Of a DNA stretch of 64,000 bases, positions 16,645 through 25,855 are shown piece by piece. The DNA is from Roseospira goensis. GTDB lineage: Bacteria; Pseudomonadota; Alphaproteobacteria; Rhodospirillales; Rhodospirillaceae. Below the pieces are notes generated by a model. It saw only the letters and a program-made list of their open reading frames with translations. It was not told the origin of the DNA and ran no database searches. Location: the NCBI RefSeq assembly GCF_014197795.1, contig NZ_JACIGI010000012.1:60151-124150 (forward strand), given 5' to 3'. The position numbers and the translations under genes were made by a program. Positions within the stretch are counted from its first letter, which is position 1; the number at the start of each line of letters is the position of its first letter.

Positions 16645-18372
16645 ATGGCCGACGCCGCCACCCAAACGCCTCCTGCGGAAGACTTCGCGGAGAACTTCGA
16701 AGCCCTGCTGAACGAGTCCCTCGGCGAAAACGCCTCCCTCGAAGGCACCGTCATCAGGGGGTCCGTCATCGCCGTGCGCAATGACCACGTGGTCGTCGAC
16801 GTCGGCCTGAAATCGGAAGGGCGGGTTCCCCTCAAGGAGTTCACCAAGGCGGGCGAGGACCCCGAACTGCACCCGGGCGATACCATCGACGTCTACGTCG
16901 AGCGCTACGAGGACCGCGACGGCAACATCATCCTGTCGCGCGACAAAGCCCGGCGCGAGGAAGCCTGGAACGAGCTGGAGAAGGCCTACAACAACGGCGA
17001 GCGCGTCAAGGGCCAGATCTTCGGCCGCGTCAAGGGCGGCTTCACGGTCGACCTGTCGGGGGCCATGGCCTTCCTGCCGGGCAGTCAGGTGGACATCCGT
17101 CCGGTGCGGGACGTCACCCCGCTGATGGGCCAGCCGTTCGAATTCCAGATCCTGAAGATGGACCGCACCCGCGGCAACATCGTCGTCTCGCGCCGCTCGG
17201 TGCTGGAGGAGACGCGCGCCGAGGAGCGGGCCAAGCTGCTGGAGCGCCTGAAGGAAGGCGAGATCCTGGACGGTGTGGTCAAGAACATCACCGACTACGG
17301 CGCCTTCGTCGACCTGGGCGGCGTCGACGGCCTGCTGCACGTCACCGATATTTCCTGGAAGCGCATCAACCACCCGACCGAGGCGCTGTCCATCGGCCAG
17401 ACCGTGCGCGTGCAGGTGATCCGCTTCAATCCGGACACCCAGCGCATCAGCCTGGGCATGAAGCAGCTTGAGGCCGACCCGTGGGAGGGCGTGGCCGCCA
17501 AGTACCCGGTCGGCACGGTGTTCACCGGCCGTGTGACCAACATCACCGATTACGGCGCCTTCGTGGAGCTGGAGCCGGGCGTCGAGGGCCTGGTGCACGT
17601 CTCCGAGATGAGCTGGACCAAGAAGAACATCCATCCGGGCAAGATCGTCTCCACCAGCCAGGAAGTGAACGTCATGATCCTGGACGTGGATCCGGACAAG
17701 CGTCGGATCTCGCTGGGCCTGAAGCAGACCATGGGCAACCCGTGGTCCGACTTCCTGGAGAAGTTCCCGGTCGGCTCCGTCGTCGAGGGCGAGATCAAGA
17801 ACATTACCGAGTTCGGCCTGTTCATCGGGCTGCCCGGCGAGATCGACGGCATGGTGCACCTGTCCGATCTGGACTGGAGCCGCTCCGGCGACGAGGCGGT
17901 CAAGGACTACGCCAAGGGTGACACAGTCCAGGCCAAGGTGCTCGACGTCGACGTCGACAAGGAGCGCATCAGCCTGGGCATCAAGCAGCTCGCCGAGGAC
18001 CCCTATGCCACCGCCACGGCCGACCTGCGCAAGGGCCAGACCGTCACCGGTGTGGTGACCCAGGTGCAGGACAACGGCATCGAGGTCGAGGTGGAAGGCG
18101 CCATCGGCTTCATCCGCAAGGGCGATCTGGCGCGCGACCGGTCGGACCAGCGGCCGGAGCGGTTCGCGGTCGGCGAGAAGGTGGACGCCAAGATCACCAA
18201 CATCGACAAGGCCAACCGTCGTCTCGGCCTGTCCATCAAGGCGCGCGAGATGGACGAGGAGAAGCAGGCGATGGCCGACTACGGCTCGACCGACTCCGGC
18301 GCCTCGCTCGGCGACATCCTGGGGGCGGCCCTGAAGCAGGCCCAGCAGGAGAAGAAGGGCGACGACGAGTAG
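16645..18372 (+). CDS. rpsA: 30S ribosomal protein S1
   Basis: A 575-residue protein of the standard proteobacterial S1 size with six S1/OB-fold repeats starting near residues 34, 117, 204, 290, 377 and 464. The repeats at 204 and 290 both carry the ITDYGAFVDL/VEL pattern. S1 brings mRNA to the 30S subunit. The ATG at 16645 follows AAAGGACAG. It lies 84 bp after the cmk fusion, the conserved cmk-rpsA order, and is followed by a strong hairpin at 18435-18459. No anomalies seen. Confidence 0.98.
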   Translation: MADAATQTPPAEDFAENFEALLNESLGENASLEGTVIRGSVIAVRNDHVVVDVGLKSEGRVPLKEFTKAGEDPELHPGDTIDVYVERYEDRDGNIILSRDKARREEAWNELEKAYNNGERVKGQIFGRVKGGFTVDLSGAMAFLPGSQVDIRPVRDVTPLMGQPFEFQILKMDRTRGNIVVSRRSVLEETRAEERAKLLERLKEGEILDGVVKNITDYGAFVDLGGVDGLLHVTDISWKRINHPTEALSIGQTVRVQVIRFNPDTQRISLGMKQLEADPWEGVAAKYPVGTVFTGRVTNITDYGAFVELEPGVEGLVHVSEMSWTKKNIHPGKIVSTSQEVNVMILDVDPDKRRISLGLKQTMGNPWSDFLEKFPVGSVVEGEIKNITEFGLFIGLPGEIDGMVHLSDLDWSRSGDEAVKDYAKGDTVQAKVLDVDVDKERISLGIKQLAEDPYATATADLRKGQTVTGVVTQVQDNGIEVEVEGAIGFIRKGDLARDRSDQRPERFAVGEKVDAKITNIDKANRRLGLSIKAREMDEEKQAMADYGSTDSGASLGDILGAALKQAQQEKKGDDE

Positions 18373-18434
18373 GGATCCCGACGCCTCCCGCCCAGTGGGG
18401 CGGGCGAGGCGGCGGGCCAGACCCCGACTCGAGG

Positions 18435-18459
18435 CGGCGGCCCCTTCGTGGGGCCGCCG
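18435..18459 (+). terminator. Terminator hairpin after rpsA
   Basis: Ten-bp perfect arms CGGCGGCCCC (18435-18444) and GGGGCCGCCG (18450-18459) around TTCGT, 62 bp after the rpsA stop. A weak T-containing tail follows (TTGCGCGTTTTC). Confidence 0.75.
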
Positions 18460-18646
18460 TTGCGCGTTTTCGAGGCCGCAGCCGGGGTCCGGGCCGTGCG
18501 AAAAATCCTTGTCATGGAAGACGTTATCTTGACCTGACGGCAACCCTTTGGCAGCTTAGGGTCTCTGTTGACCGTTGGTTTCCGGCTCTGGTCCGACCCG
18601 AGTCGGACGGGCCGGGGGATGGTCGAAGGCGCATGGGGTTCGCAGG

Positions 18647-18940
18647 ATGACCAAGTCCGAACTGATCGCGCGCATCGCGGAACTCAATCCGCATCTGTAT
18701 CAGCGCGACGTCGAACGGATCGTGTCGACGATCTTTGAGGAGATCGCGGATGCCCTGGCGCGGGGGGACCGGGTGGAACTGCGCGGTTTTGGGGCCTTCT
18801 CGGTGAAATACCGCGAGTCGCGCATGGGTCGCAATCCGCGCACGGGGGAGACCGTGGAGGTGGATGCCAAGGCGGCGCCCTACTTCAAGACCGGAAAACA
18901 ATTGCGGGAATTGTTGAACCAGGGTCAGCCTGTCTCGTAA
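18647..18940 (+). CDS. ihfB: Integration host factor subunit beta
   Basis: A 97-residue protein of the HU/IHF family. It starts [17 protein letters not shown], the IHF-beta signature, and has the DNA-bending arm [21 protein letters not shown] (about residues 61-81). IHF bends DNA for recombination, replication and transcription. The ATG at 18647 was chosen by homology; there is a GCAGG just before it, but no strong ribosome site. It stands downstream of rpsA, the usual order, but behind that gene's terminator, so it probably has its own promoter in 18460-18646. Confidence 0.96.
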   Translation: MTKSELIARIAELNPHLYQRDVERIVSTIFEEIADALARGDRVELRGFGAFSVKYRESRMGRNPRTGETVEVDAKAAPYFKTGKQLRELLNQGQPVS

Positions 18941-19152
18941 ACTGGACAGTGGCCTGAGGGATGCGGCCCGCATGGCGTGCGCGACCAGGGTCCCAGGGAT
19001 CCGGGTCGGGGCGGGTGCGGTCGCGTGTCCGGGCGGGCGGCCGTGTCCGGAGGGCACGGTCACCGTACGAGGGGCGCCGAGGCGCGAGGGCCGGGGCAAC
19101 CCAGCCGATCGCGCGCGGGGGCTGGCAACACTCAAGAAACAGGACGCGACCC

Positions 19153-19476
19153 GTGTTCAAATTCTTCGCCTGGGTGATCGGGGTCCCGGTCATCGTCATC
19201 GCTGTGTTTTTCGCCATCGACAATCAGGATCCGGTGGTTCTGGGTCTGTGGCCGACCCAGTACGAGCTTCAGGTGCCGTTGTACTGGGCGGTCGAAGGGG
19301 CCCTGCTGGCCGGATTCATCATCGGTGTGTTCCTGACCTGGCTGGCGGGCGGTCGCGCGCGCGGTCAGGTGCGGCACTACCGCCGCGAAACCAACTCGGC
19401 GCGCCGCGAGGCCGCCAATGCCACGGTGCGGGCTGAGCGCGCCGAGGCCAAACTGAAGGAGGCGGGCAAGGCCTGA
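19153..19476 (+). CDS. LapA-domain (DUF1049) inner-membrane protein
   Basis: A 107-residue protein with two hydrophobic helices (FKFFAWVIGVPVIVIAVFFA at the start and a second at about 40-65), the DNQDPV motif between them and a charged C-terminal coiled coil (ERAEAKLKEAGKA). This is the lipopolysaccharide-assembly protein A domain. LapA acts in the inner membrane in the control of LPS synthesis. The GTG at 19153 starts the conserved sequence; an upstream frame is low-complexity Arg/Gly. Position after ihfB is the usual one. Confidence 0.87.
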   Translation: MFKFFAWVIGVPVIVIAVFFAIDNQDPVVLGLWPTQYELQVPLYWAVEGALLAGFIIGVFLTWLAGGRARGQVRHYRRETNSARREAANATVRAERAEAKLKEAGKA

Positions 19477-19702
19477 CACGCGCACCGGACACGGTCGGGA
19501 CCGCATCGCCCGCCGCCGGCACTCCACAAGGGTGCCCCGGCGTGTCCCCGTGGTCTCGATCGGACCGGCGGATCGGGAGTCTGGCCCGACCGGGCCGGGG
19601 TCCCGACCGTCCGGACCCCGTCTGGGGCTGGCGGCATGGGCAGGCGGAGCAGCCGGAACCGCCCCGGGGATCGCCCGGACAGGACAGGCGGAGGGACGGA
19701 GC

Positions 19703-20686
19703 GTGACCGTGATACCGGCGACGCCGGCGGCGATCGCCGACGGCGCGGCTGCCCTGCGGGCGGGCGCGTTGGTGGCGTTTCCCACCGAGACCGTCTACGG
19801 TCTGGGCGCGGACGCGCGGTCCGATGCGGCGGTCGCGGCGATCTACACCGCCAAGGGCCGGCCCGCCACCAATCCCCTGATCGTTCATGTCGCCGATGCG
19901 GCGGCGCTGCCGGAGCTGGCCGTGGTGCCGGAGGCGGCCGCGCGCTTGGCCGCGGTGCTGTGGCCCGGGCCGCTGACGCTGGTGCTGCGGCGGCGCCCGG
20001 GCGCGCCGTTGTGTGCGCGCGTCTCGGCCGACGGACCGACCGTGGCGGTGCGGTCGCCGGCGCATCCGGTGGCCCAGGCCCTGCTGACGGCGGCCGGGCT
20101 GCCGGTGGCGGCGCCGAGCGCGAACCGGTCCGGCGCGGTGAGTCCGACCACGGCCGACCACGTGGCGGCGGAGTTCGCGGCGGACGGAGGGTCCGGGCCG
20201 ACGCTGATCCTGGACGGCGGGCCGTGCCCGGTGGGCGTGGAGTCGACGGTGCTCGACCTGAGCGGCGGGCGGCCGCGGCTGCTGCGGCCCGGCGGGGTGC
20301 CGCGCGAGACCCTGGAGGCGCTGCTCAAGGCGCCGGTTGAGGCGGCAGCCCGCGAGGGCGCGGGGAGCGGCGACGCGGCGGGGCCGGCGCGGTCGCCGGG
20401 CCTGTTGTCCAGCCATTACGCCCCACGGCGCCCGGTGCGTCTGAATGTGACGCAGGTGCGGCCGGGGGAGGCGCTGCTGGGGTTCGGCGGCACGTCGGGC
20501 GCCGTGCTGGACCTGAGCCCAGGGGGGGATCTGGACGAGGCCGCCCGCAACCTGTTCGCCATGCTGCGGGCGCTGGACCGACCACCCTATGACGGGATCG
20601 CGGTGGCGCCCATTCCCGGGCATGGGCTCGGCGCGGCGCTGAACGATCGCCTGACCCGGGCGGCGGCCCCCCGGCCGGCCCGCTGA
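19703..20686 (+). CDS. L-threonylcarbamoyladenylate synthase (Sua5/TsaC type)
   Basis: A 327-residue protein. The N-terminal YrdC domain (residues 1-200) shows FPTETVYGLGADA, KGRPATNPL and the SANRSG motif; the C-terminal Sua5 domain follows, linked by PGLLSSHYAPRRPV. It makes threonylcarbamoyl-AMP from threonine, bicarbonate and ATP for the t6A modification of ANN-decoding tRNAs. The GTG at 19703 has GGAGG eight bases upstream; the longer upstream frame has no conserved residues. Both domains are complete. Confidence 0.94.
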   Translation: MTVIPATPAAIADGAAALRAGALVAFPTETVYGLGADARSDAAVAAIYTAKGRPATNPLIVHVADAAALPELAVVPEAAARLAAVLWPGPLTLVLRRRPGAPLCARVSADGPTVAVRSPAHPVAQALLTAAGLPVAAPSANRSGAVSPTTADHVAAEFAADGGSGPTLILDGGPCPVGVESTVLDLSGGRPRLLRPGGVPRETLEALLKAPVEAAAREGAGSGDAAGPARSPGLLSSHYAPRRPVRLNVTQVRPGEALLGFGGTSGAVLDLSPGGDLDEAARNLFAMLRALDRPPYDGIAVAPIPGHGLGAALNDRLTRAAAPRPAR

Positions 20687-20840
20687 GCGGGGCCGTCCAC
20701 CCCGCCCCGCGTCGGGCCGCAACAAAACATTCTCTCCCCGAGGGTTGGGGACCCCTGCGGGCGCTCGTTACCATGCGCGGCGGCCGCAGCCGAGGGCGCG
20801 TCCGCATGGATGCGCAGGACCGCACACAGGAGGACGGGTC

Positions 20841-20972
20841 GTGACCACCGTGGAGATCATGCCGACCTACGCCGACCGGACCACGCTCGCCGACAGCCCG
20901 GTCCGGGCGCGTGCGCTGGCCTGCCTGATGGAGGCCGGCCGGGGCGGCGATGCCGCCGCGGCGGCGGAGTAG
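20841..20972 (+). CDS. Short hypothetical protein before phnN
   Basis: A 43-residue frame starting at a GTG with AGGAGG nine bases before it and ending seven bases before the phnN start. The sequence (VTTVEIMPTYADRTTLADSP followed by an Ala-rich end) matches nothing I know. The good ribosome site and tight spacing suggest it is translated, perhaps as a leader peptide coupling translation of phnN. Confidence 0.4.
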   Translation: MTTVEIMPTYADRTTLADSPVRARALACLMEAGRGGDAAAAAE

Positions 20973-20979
20973 GGTGGCG

Positions 20980-21597
20980 ATGGAAGGCGGTCTGGGTGAC
21001 CGGAGGCCGTGTGGTGGTCTCGTCTATGTGATCGGGGCGTCGGGGGCCGGCAAGGACACGCTGATCGCCTGGGTGCGCGCCCGGCTGAGCGCCACCCGAC
21101 CGGACTTGCCGGTGGCGTTCGCGCATCGCTACATCACGCGGGGGGCCGACGCGGTGGGCGAGAACCATGTGTCGCTTCGGCCGGCGGAGTTCCAGACCCG
21201 GCTGGACGCCGGTCTGTTCGCGCTGGCCTGGGATAGCCACGGACTGCGCTACGGCGTCGGGGTGGAGATCGACCTGTGGCGGGCGGCCGGCCTCACGGTC
21301 GTGGTGAACGGCTCGCGGGCCCATCTGCCGTGCGCGAGCGGGCGCTACCCCGACATCCGGCCGGTCATGATCTCGGTGGCGCCCGATATCCTGCGGCGCC
21401 GGCTGGAGGCGCGCGGGCGCGAGACGGCGGCCGAGATCGCGGCCCGTCTGGAGCGGACCGCGGCCCTGCGCGTCGACCACCCCGGTCTGGCGCGGGTCGA
21501 CAACAGCGGGTCCATCGAGGCCGGCGGCGCCCGGCTGCTGGCGTTGATCGAGGCGGTGGCCGACTCGTCACGGCGGCTGTCCGTTGGCGAGGCGTGA
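20980..21597 (+). CDS. phnN: Ribose 1,5-bisphosphate phosphokinase PhnN
   Basis: A 205-residue P-loop kinase related to guanylate kinase. The Walker A loop is IGASGAGKDT (about residue 18) and the HRYITR segment near 50 is typical of PhnN. It converts ribose 1,5-bisphosphate to PRPP in phosphonate breakdown. No other phn genes are in the window, so it may serve PRPP recycling or belong to a dispersed phn set. ATG 20980 was chosen; a GTG at 20974 is possible. Confidence 0.87.
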   Translation: MEGGLGDRRPCGGLVYVIGASGAGKDTLIAWVRARLSATRPDLPVAFAHRYITRGADAVGENHVSLRPAEFQTRLDAGLFALAWDSHGLRYGVGVEIDLWRAAGLTVVVNGSRAHLPCASGRYPDIRPVMISVAPDILRRRLEARGRETAAEIAARLERTAALRVDHPGLARVDNSGSIEAGGARLLALIEAVADSSRRLSVGEA

Positions 21598-22116
21598 ATC
21601 CTGGCCGACTCTCGAGAACAACGATCCAGGTACCGCCCGACCCTGGACGGGCGCACTTCATCGTATGACTGGGCATGGTCCGGCGACTTCTGCACGAGGA
21701 CCTTGTGTGGTCTTGGCGCGGCGGCGAGTCCGTGGCCCGGGACCTTTTCTAGTGATTTGATATTCAACGATTCAGCGGGGTCCCGGCGGTTCGGTCGGGG
21801 GGCATCCCGGAGGGTCTCCGGGCTGTGACCCGTCAAATCCGGCGTTTCGTTTTGGCGTGCTTCCGTATATCGTGGGCTCGAACTGGCGAGGCGCGATATC
21901 TGGGGCTGCCTGATCAGTCGTCAGATCTTTCTTGCGATATCAGCGTGGTCGTTCAGTATTCTGAGACAAGCGTTGAGGGCGGACCCGCTGGTGCCGGTTG
22001 TTTCCGTCTATTCAGGGGCTGATCAAGACCATCTGCGCTCCGTCTCGTGGCGGACCGGCGGGCGTACCGTCGGGCGTCCCGTCGGGTGGGGCGACAGGGG
22101 CATCGGGAGAAGAGAG
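21598..22116. other. Long intergenic region upstream of the OmpA-like gene
   Basis: About 520 bp without a supported gene. Locally lower GC than its surroundings. The 8-mer GCGATATC occurs at 21893-21900 and again at 21934-21941, each containing the palindrome GATATC, a possible regulator site. Promoter elements for the OmpA-like gene are expected here, but none is clear. Confidence 0.5.
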
Positions 22117-23181
22117 ATGCGGGCGAACACATGGACGCTGGGCCTGGGCATCGTCGTGGTCGCGGTGCTGGCCATGGTCGCGGCGGGGCCGTCCCGGGCG
22201 GAACAGGTACCGGAAGGCTTCTACGTGGGGGCCGGCGGCGGCCTGAACCTGAACGACAGCGGCGATTTCGACATCCAGGGCGTGGGCCGCGACCTCAACA
22301 CCGATCTGGGGTTCGTCGGTCTGGTCAACTTCGGCTACGCCTTCGGCAACGGCCTGCGGGCCGAGATCGAGGGCGGGTACCGCCAGAACGGTGTCGACGA
22401 GTGGGGCGGCGTCGGGCTGGATGGTGACCTGAGCGCCTGGCATACCATGCTGAACGCCATCTACGACTTCGACACCGGCACCAGCCTGACGCCCTACGTG
22501 GGCGCCGGCCTCGGCGCCGCGATCGTCAGCATCGACGCCGAGAACAACGCCGCCGGCGTGCGGATGGATGACACGGACGTGGGCTTCGCCTATCAGGCCA
22601 TTCTTGGCGCCGCCTATGACATCACCGAGAACGTCGCGGTGACGGCGGACTATCGCTTCTTCCATGCCGTCGACCTGGACCACGAGATCTCCGACGGCCG
22701 CGGCGGCGGCCCCGGCGACGACTATCTGAACCATTCTCTGGTCATCGGTGTGCGCTATGCCTTCGGCAAGCCGTCGCGCCCGCAGACCATGCCGGCGGCC
22801 GCGACGCCGCCCCCGCAGGTTGCCCCCGCGCCGGCCCCGGCGCCGTCGGTGCCGACCAGCTATCTCGTGTTCTTCGACTTCGACAGCGCCAACCTGACCC
22901 CGGAGGCGACCAGCATCGTCGATACCGCGGCCAGCAACGCGCTCCAGGTCGGGCGCACGCGCATCGAGGTGACCGGGCACACCGACCGCGCCGGCTCGCG
23001 GCAGTACAACATGGTGCTGTCGCAGCGACGCGCCAACGCCGTGATGGAGCGCCTGGTGGCCCAGGGCATTCCGCGCTCCGAGATCGCCGTGTTTGCGCGC
23101 GGCGAGGACGAACCGCTGATCCCGACCGGCGACGGGATGCGCGAGGCCCAGAACCGGCGCGTCGAGATCATCCTTCTGTAG
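22117..23181 (+). CDS. OmpA-family outer membrane protein
   Basis: A 354-residue protein. Residues 1-28 are a signal peptide with cleavage likely after PSRA. An eight-stranded beta-barrel of the OmpA/Omp25 type follows (EGFYVGAGGGLNLND to GVRYAFGKPS), then a Pro/Ala-rich linker (about 222-245), then the peptidoglycan-binding OmpA C-terminal domain with VFFDFDSANLTPEA, TGHTDRAGS and the NRRVEI end. It anchors the outer membrane to the cell wall. ATG 22117 is the start because it opens the signal peptide and follows GGGAGAAGAGAG. Followed by a strong bidirectional terminator. Confidence 0.93.
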   Translation: MRANTWTLGLGIVVVAVLAMVAAGPSRAEQVPEGFYVGAGGGLNLNDSGDFDIQGVGRDLNTDLGFVGLVNFGYAFGNGLRAEIEGGYRQNGVDEWGGVGLDGDLSAWHTMLNAIYDFDTGTSLTPYVGAGLGAAIVSIDAENNAAGVRMDDTDVGFAYQAILGAAYDITENVAVTADYRFFHAVDLDHEISDGRGGGPGDDYLNHSLVIGVRYAFGKPSRPQTMPAAATPPPQVAPAPAPAPSVPTSYLVFFDFDSANLTPEATSIVDTAASNALQVGRTRIEVTGHTDRAGSRQYNMVLSQRRANAVMERLVAQGIPRSEIAVFARGEDEPLIPTGDGMREAQNRRVEIILL

Positions 23182-23285
23182 GCCGTCTGTAGTCCGTCCG
23201 GAGGGTATCGCGCCTCGGGCCGCGCGCCACCCGCGCGTCGGCCCGAGACCACCCCGACCCGGCACCGGTCCGGTGCCCGAACGCA

Positions 23286-23320
23286 GAACCGCCACCCCGG
23301 TCGGCCCGGGGTGGCGGTTC
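23286..23320. terminator. Bidirectional terminator between ompA-like and usp genes
   Basis: Perfect 15-bp arms GAACCGCCACCCCGG (23286-23300) and its complement (23306-23320) around TCGGC, between two convergent genes. Confidence 0.8.
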
Positions 23321-23356
23321 GCGTGTCAGGGCGGATGCCGAAACGGCCGCGCCGGA

Positions 23357-24178
23357 TCAGCGCGCCAGCAGCAGCGGAAGGGTCAGGCCAGGCAACATCG
23401 ACTTGGTGACCCCGCCGCGCAGCAGGCGCGGCACGTCATAGGCGCCGTGGGCGCCCATCGACAGCAGGTCGGCGGCCAGGTCGGCGCAGCGCGACAGGAT
23501 CAGCTCCGAAACCGGGATGTCGGTCGGTGCCTCGTGTTCGACCTCGGCGCGGATGCCGTGGCGGCCGAGGGCCGCCTTGTGGGCCTGCCAGCGCCAGTCC
23601 TGGGCCACCGGGTCGCGGCTCACCGCCAGCAGCGTGACCAGTTCGCACTCGGCCAGGAAGGGCAGGGTGTCCGCCAGCGCGCGCGCGCTGGCCCCATCCT
23701 CGTTCAGCGCGATCACAGCCCGCTTGGGCATCGTGAACGACTTGGTGATGTACGGGAACACGATCAGCGGCCGCCCGGCACTGACCGCCACCTGTTCGAT
23801 GACGTCGTTGGTCAGGGTGTGGCCCATGTCCTCGCTGCGCGGCTGGGAGACCACGCCCACGTCGACGGTCTGAAGGTTGGCCGCCGTCTGCACGGCGATC
23901 AGGTTGCCATCGGCGCCGTGGATGCCGTGCCAGCTACAGGACAGGCCGCGTTCCGCGCAGGCGGCCCGGAACGGGGCTTCGGCGGCATCGACCTTGGCCA
24001 GGAAATCGCTGGAGACCTGACGACTGTACGGGTGCCGTTCGGTGTGGTCGACCACGCCATAGACGCCCAGGACGTGCCCCGAGGCCACGTCGTCGCCCAG
24101 CATCGAGCGGGCGATGTCCAGGCGGATCCGCCAACCGTCGGTGTCGTCCACGTGAACCAGGATGGTGCGTGGCGTCAT
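23357..24178 (-). CDS. Tandem universal stress protein (UspA family)
   Basis: A 273-residue protein of two Usp folds. The first begins MTPRTILVHVDDTDG; the second begins near residue 150 (RAVIALNEDGASARALADTL) and ends with MGAHGAYDVPRLLRGGVTKS, an altered form of the G-x2-G-x9-G(S/T) ATP loop. Usp proteins are cytosolic stress factors. The ATG at 24178 is preceded by GGAGG. The gene converges with the OmpA-like gene and diverges from the COG4091 gene. Confidence 0.87.
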   Translation of the reverse strand: MTPRTILVHVDDTDGWRIRLDIARSMLGDDVASGHVLGVYGVVDHTERHPYSRQVSSDFLAKVDAAEAPFRAACAERGLSCSWHGIHGADGNLIAVQTAANLQTVDVGVVSQPRSEDMGHTLTNDVIEQVAVSAGRPLIVFPYITKSFTMPKRAVIALNEDGASARALADTLPFLAECELVTLLAVSRDPVAQDWRWQAHKAALGRHGIRAEVEHEAPTDIPVSELILSRCADLAADLLSMGAHGAYDVPRLLRGGVTKSMLPGLTLPLLLAR

Positions 24179-24472
24179 CAGGTTTCCTCCGTGTCTGCTG
24201 GCCGGGGTCCGGCCGTCCCTGTTCATGGTGTTGTGTTGGCCCGAGGGTCGCCCCCGACCGGCCCCGCTTATAGCACGGCGGTGGGCGGTGCGGTAAGGGC
24301 GAACGGCCCCGGTTGCTTGCCTCGTCTTGTCACGATCGGGGGTTTGACCGAGACTTGCCTGCGCATCGGCCGCGAACACGACGGCCGCCACAGCAACGAC
24401 GTCAACCGGGGCCATTGCGAACCAAGGCTGACGTCAAGCAACACCACCAGGGACGAGGGAGGACGGCGGGGC

Positions 24473-25834
24473 ATGGCGCTGACCGGTTTGATGGAACGAC
24501 GGCTGGCGGACGGCGCCGGCCCGGTTCGCGTGGCGCTCATCGGCGCGGGCAAGTTCGGGGCCATGTTCCTGGCCCAGGTCCCCGGCAGCCTCGGCATCAC
24601 GGTGCCGGTGATCGCCGATCTGGACCCCGACCGGGTTCGCGGCACCCTGGAGGGGGTGGGATGGCGCGCGGAGCGGATCGCGGCCACCCGCATCGGCGAT
24701 GATGCCCTGGCGGCGATCGCGGCCGATGACGTGGACGTGGTGGTGGAGGCGACCGGTGATCCCGCCGCCGGCATCCGCCACGCCCGCGCGGCCTATCGGG
24801 CGGGCAAGCATGTGGTCATGGTCAACGTCGAGGCCGATGCCCTGGCCGGCCCCGCCCTGGCGCGCGAGGCGGCCGCGGCCGGTGTGGTGCATTCCATGGC
24901 CTACGGCGACCAGCCGGCGCTGATCTGCGAGTTGGTGGACTGGGCGCGCGCCTGCGGCTTCGCGGTCACGGCGGCCGGCAAGGGCACCAAGTACCTGCCG
25001 GCCTATCACGCCTCGACGCCGGATACGGTGTGGGACCACTACGGCCTGACCGCCGAGCAGGCGCGGGCGGGCGGCATGAACGCCCGCATGTTCAACTCCT
25101 TCCTCGACGGCACCAAGTCGGCCATCGAGATGGCGGCGGTCGCCAACGCGACCGGCCTGGCGGCGCCCGAAGGCGGCCTGCGCTTCCCGCCGAGCGGGGT
25201 CGATGACCTGCCCCATGCGCTGCGGCCGCGGGCGCTGGGCGGTCAACTCGACGAGCGCGGCATGGTGGAGGTGGTGTCCTCGCTGGAGCGCGACGGCCGC
25301 CCCGTGTTCCGCGATCTGCGTTGGGGCGTCTACGTCACCATCGAGGCGCCGACCAACTACGCCGCCGCCTGTTTCCGCCAGTACGGCCTCGTGACCGACA
25401 CCAGCGGCCGCTTCGCCGCCATGTACAAGCCGTTCCACCTGATCGGATTGGAACTCAACGTGTCGGTGATGTCGGCGGCGCTGCGCGGCGAGCCGACGGG
25501 GTCCCCGCGCGGCTTCAGGGCCGACGTGGTGGCGGTGGCCAAGCGCGACCTGACGGCCGGCGAGACGCTGGACGGGGAGGGCGGCTACACCGTTTGGGGC
25601 CGCCTGACCACCGCCGCGGCGTCCCTGGCCGTCGGCGCGCTGCCGATCGGGCTGGCGCACGGCGTCCGCCTGACGCGGTCGGTGGCGGCCGGCGCCGTGG
25701 TGCGCTGGGCCGATGTGGCCATCGACCCCGCCGACGAGGCGGTCGCGCTGCGCCGGGCGCTGGAGAGCGATCACCGCGCCGGGGGCGACGCGGCCACCGG
25801 GACCGGGCCGGCGGCGCCGGCCCCGGTCGCCTGA
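24473..25834 (+). CDS. COG4091 homoserine-dehydrogenase-like oxidoreductase with SAF domain
   Basis: A 453-residue protein. The N-terminal Rossmann domain has VALIGAGKFGAMFLAQV (about residues 19-35) and DVVVEATGDPAAG; the middle has GKGTKYLPAYHASTPDTVWD, and the C-terminal 90 residues form a SAF-like domain (VVAVAKRDLTAGETLDGEGG). This is the predicted homoserine-dehydrogenase-like group COG4091, whose substrate is not established; NAD(P)-dependent oxidation of a sugar or amino acid derivative is likely. The ATG at 24473 follows GGGAGG by about ten bases. It stands alone, so context gives no substrate. Confidence 0.82.
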   Translation: MALTGLMERRLADGAGPVRVALIGAGKFGAMFLAQVPGSLGITVPVIADLDPDRVRGTLEGVGWRAERIAATRIGDDALAAIAADDVDVVVEATGDPAAGIRHARAAYRAGKHVVMVNVEADALAGPALAREAAAAGVVHSMAYGDQPALICELVDWARACGFAVTAAGKGTKYLPAYHASTPDTVWDHYGLTAEQARAGGMNARMFNSFLDGTKSAIEMAAVANATGLAAPEGGLRFPPSGVDDLPHALRPRALGGQLDERGMVEVVSSLERDGRPVFRDLRWGVYVTIEAPTNYAAACFRQYGLVTDTSGRFAAMYKPFHLIGLELNVSVMSAALRGEPTGSPRGFRADVVAVAKRDLTAGETLDGEGGYTVWGRLTTAAASLAVGALPIGLAHGVRLTRSVAAGAVVRWADVAIDPADEAVALRRALESDHRAGGDAATGTGPAAPAPVA

Positions 25835-25855
25835 CCGGCGGCCCCGCCGGCTTGC

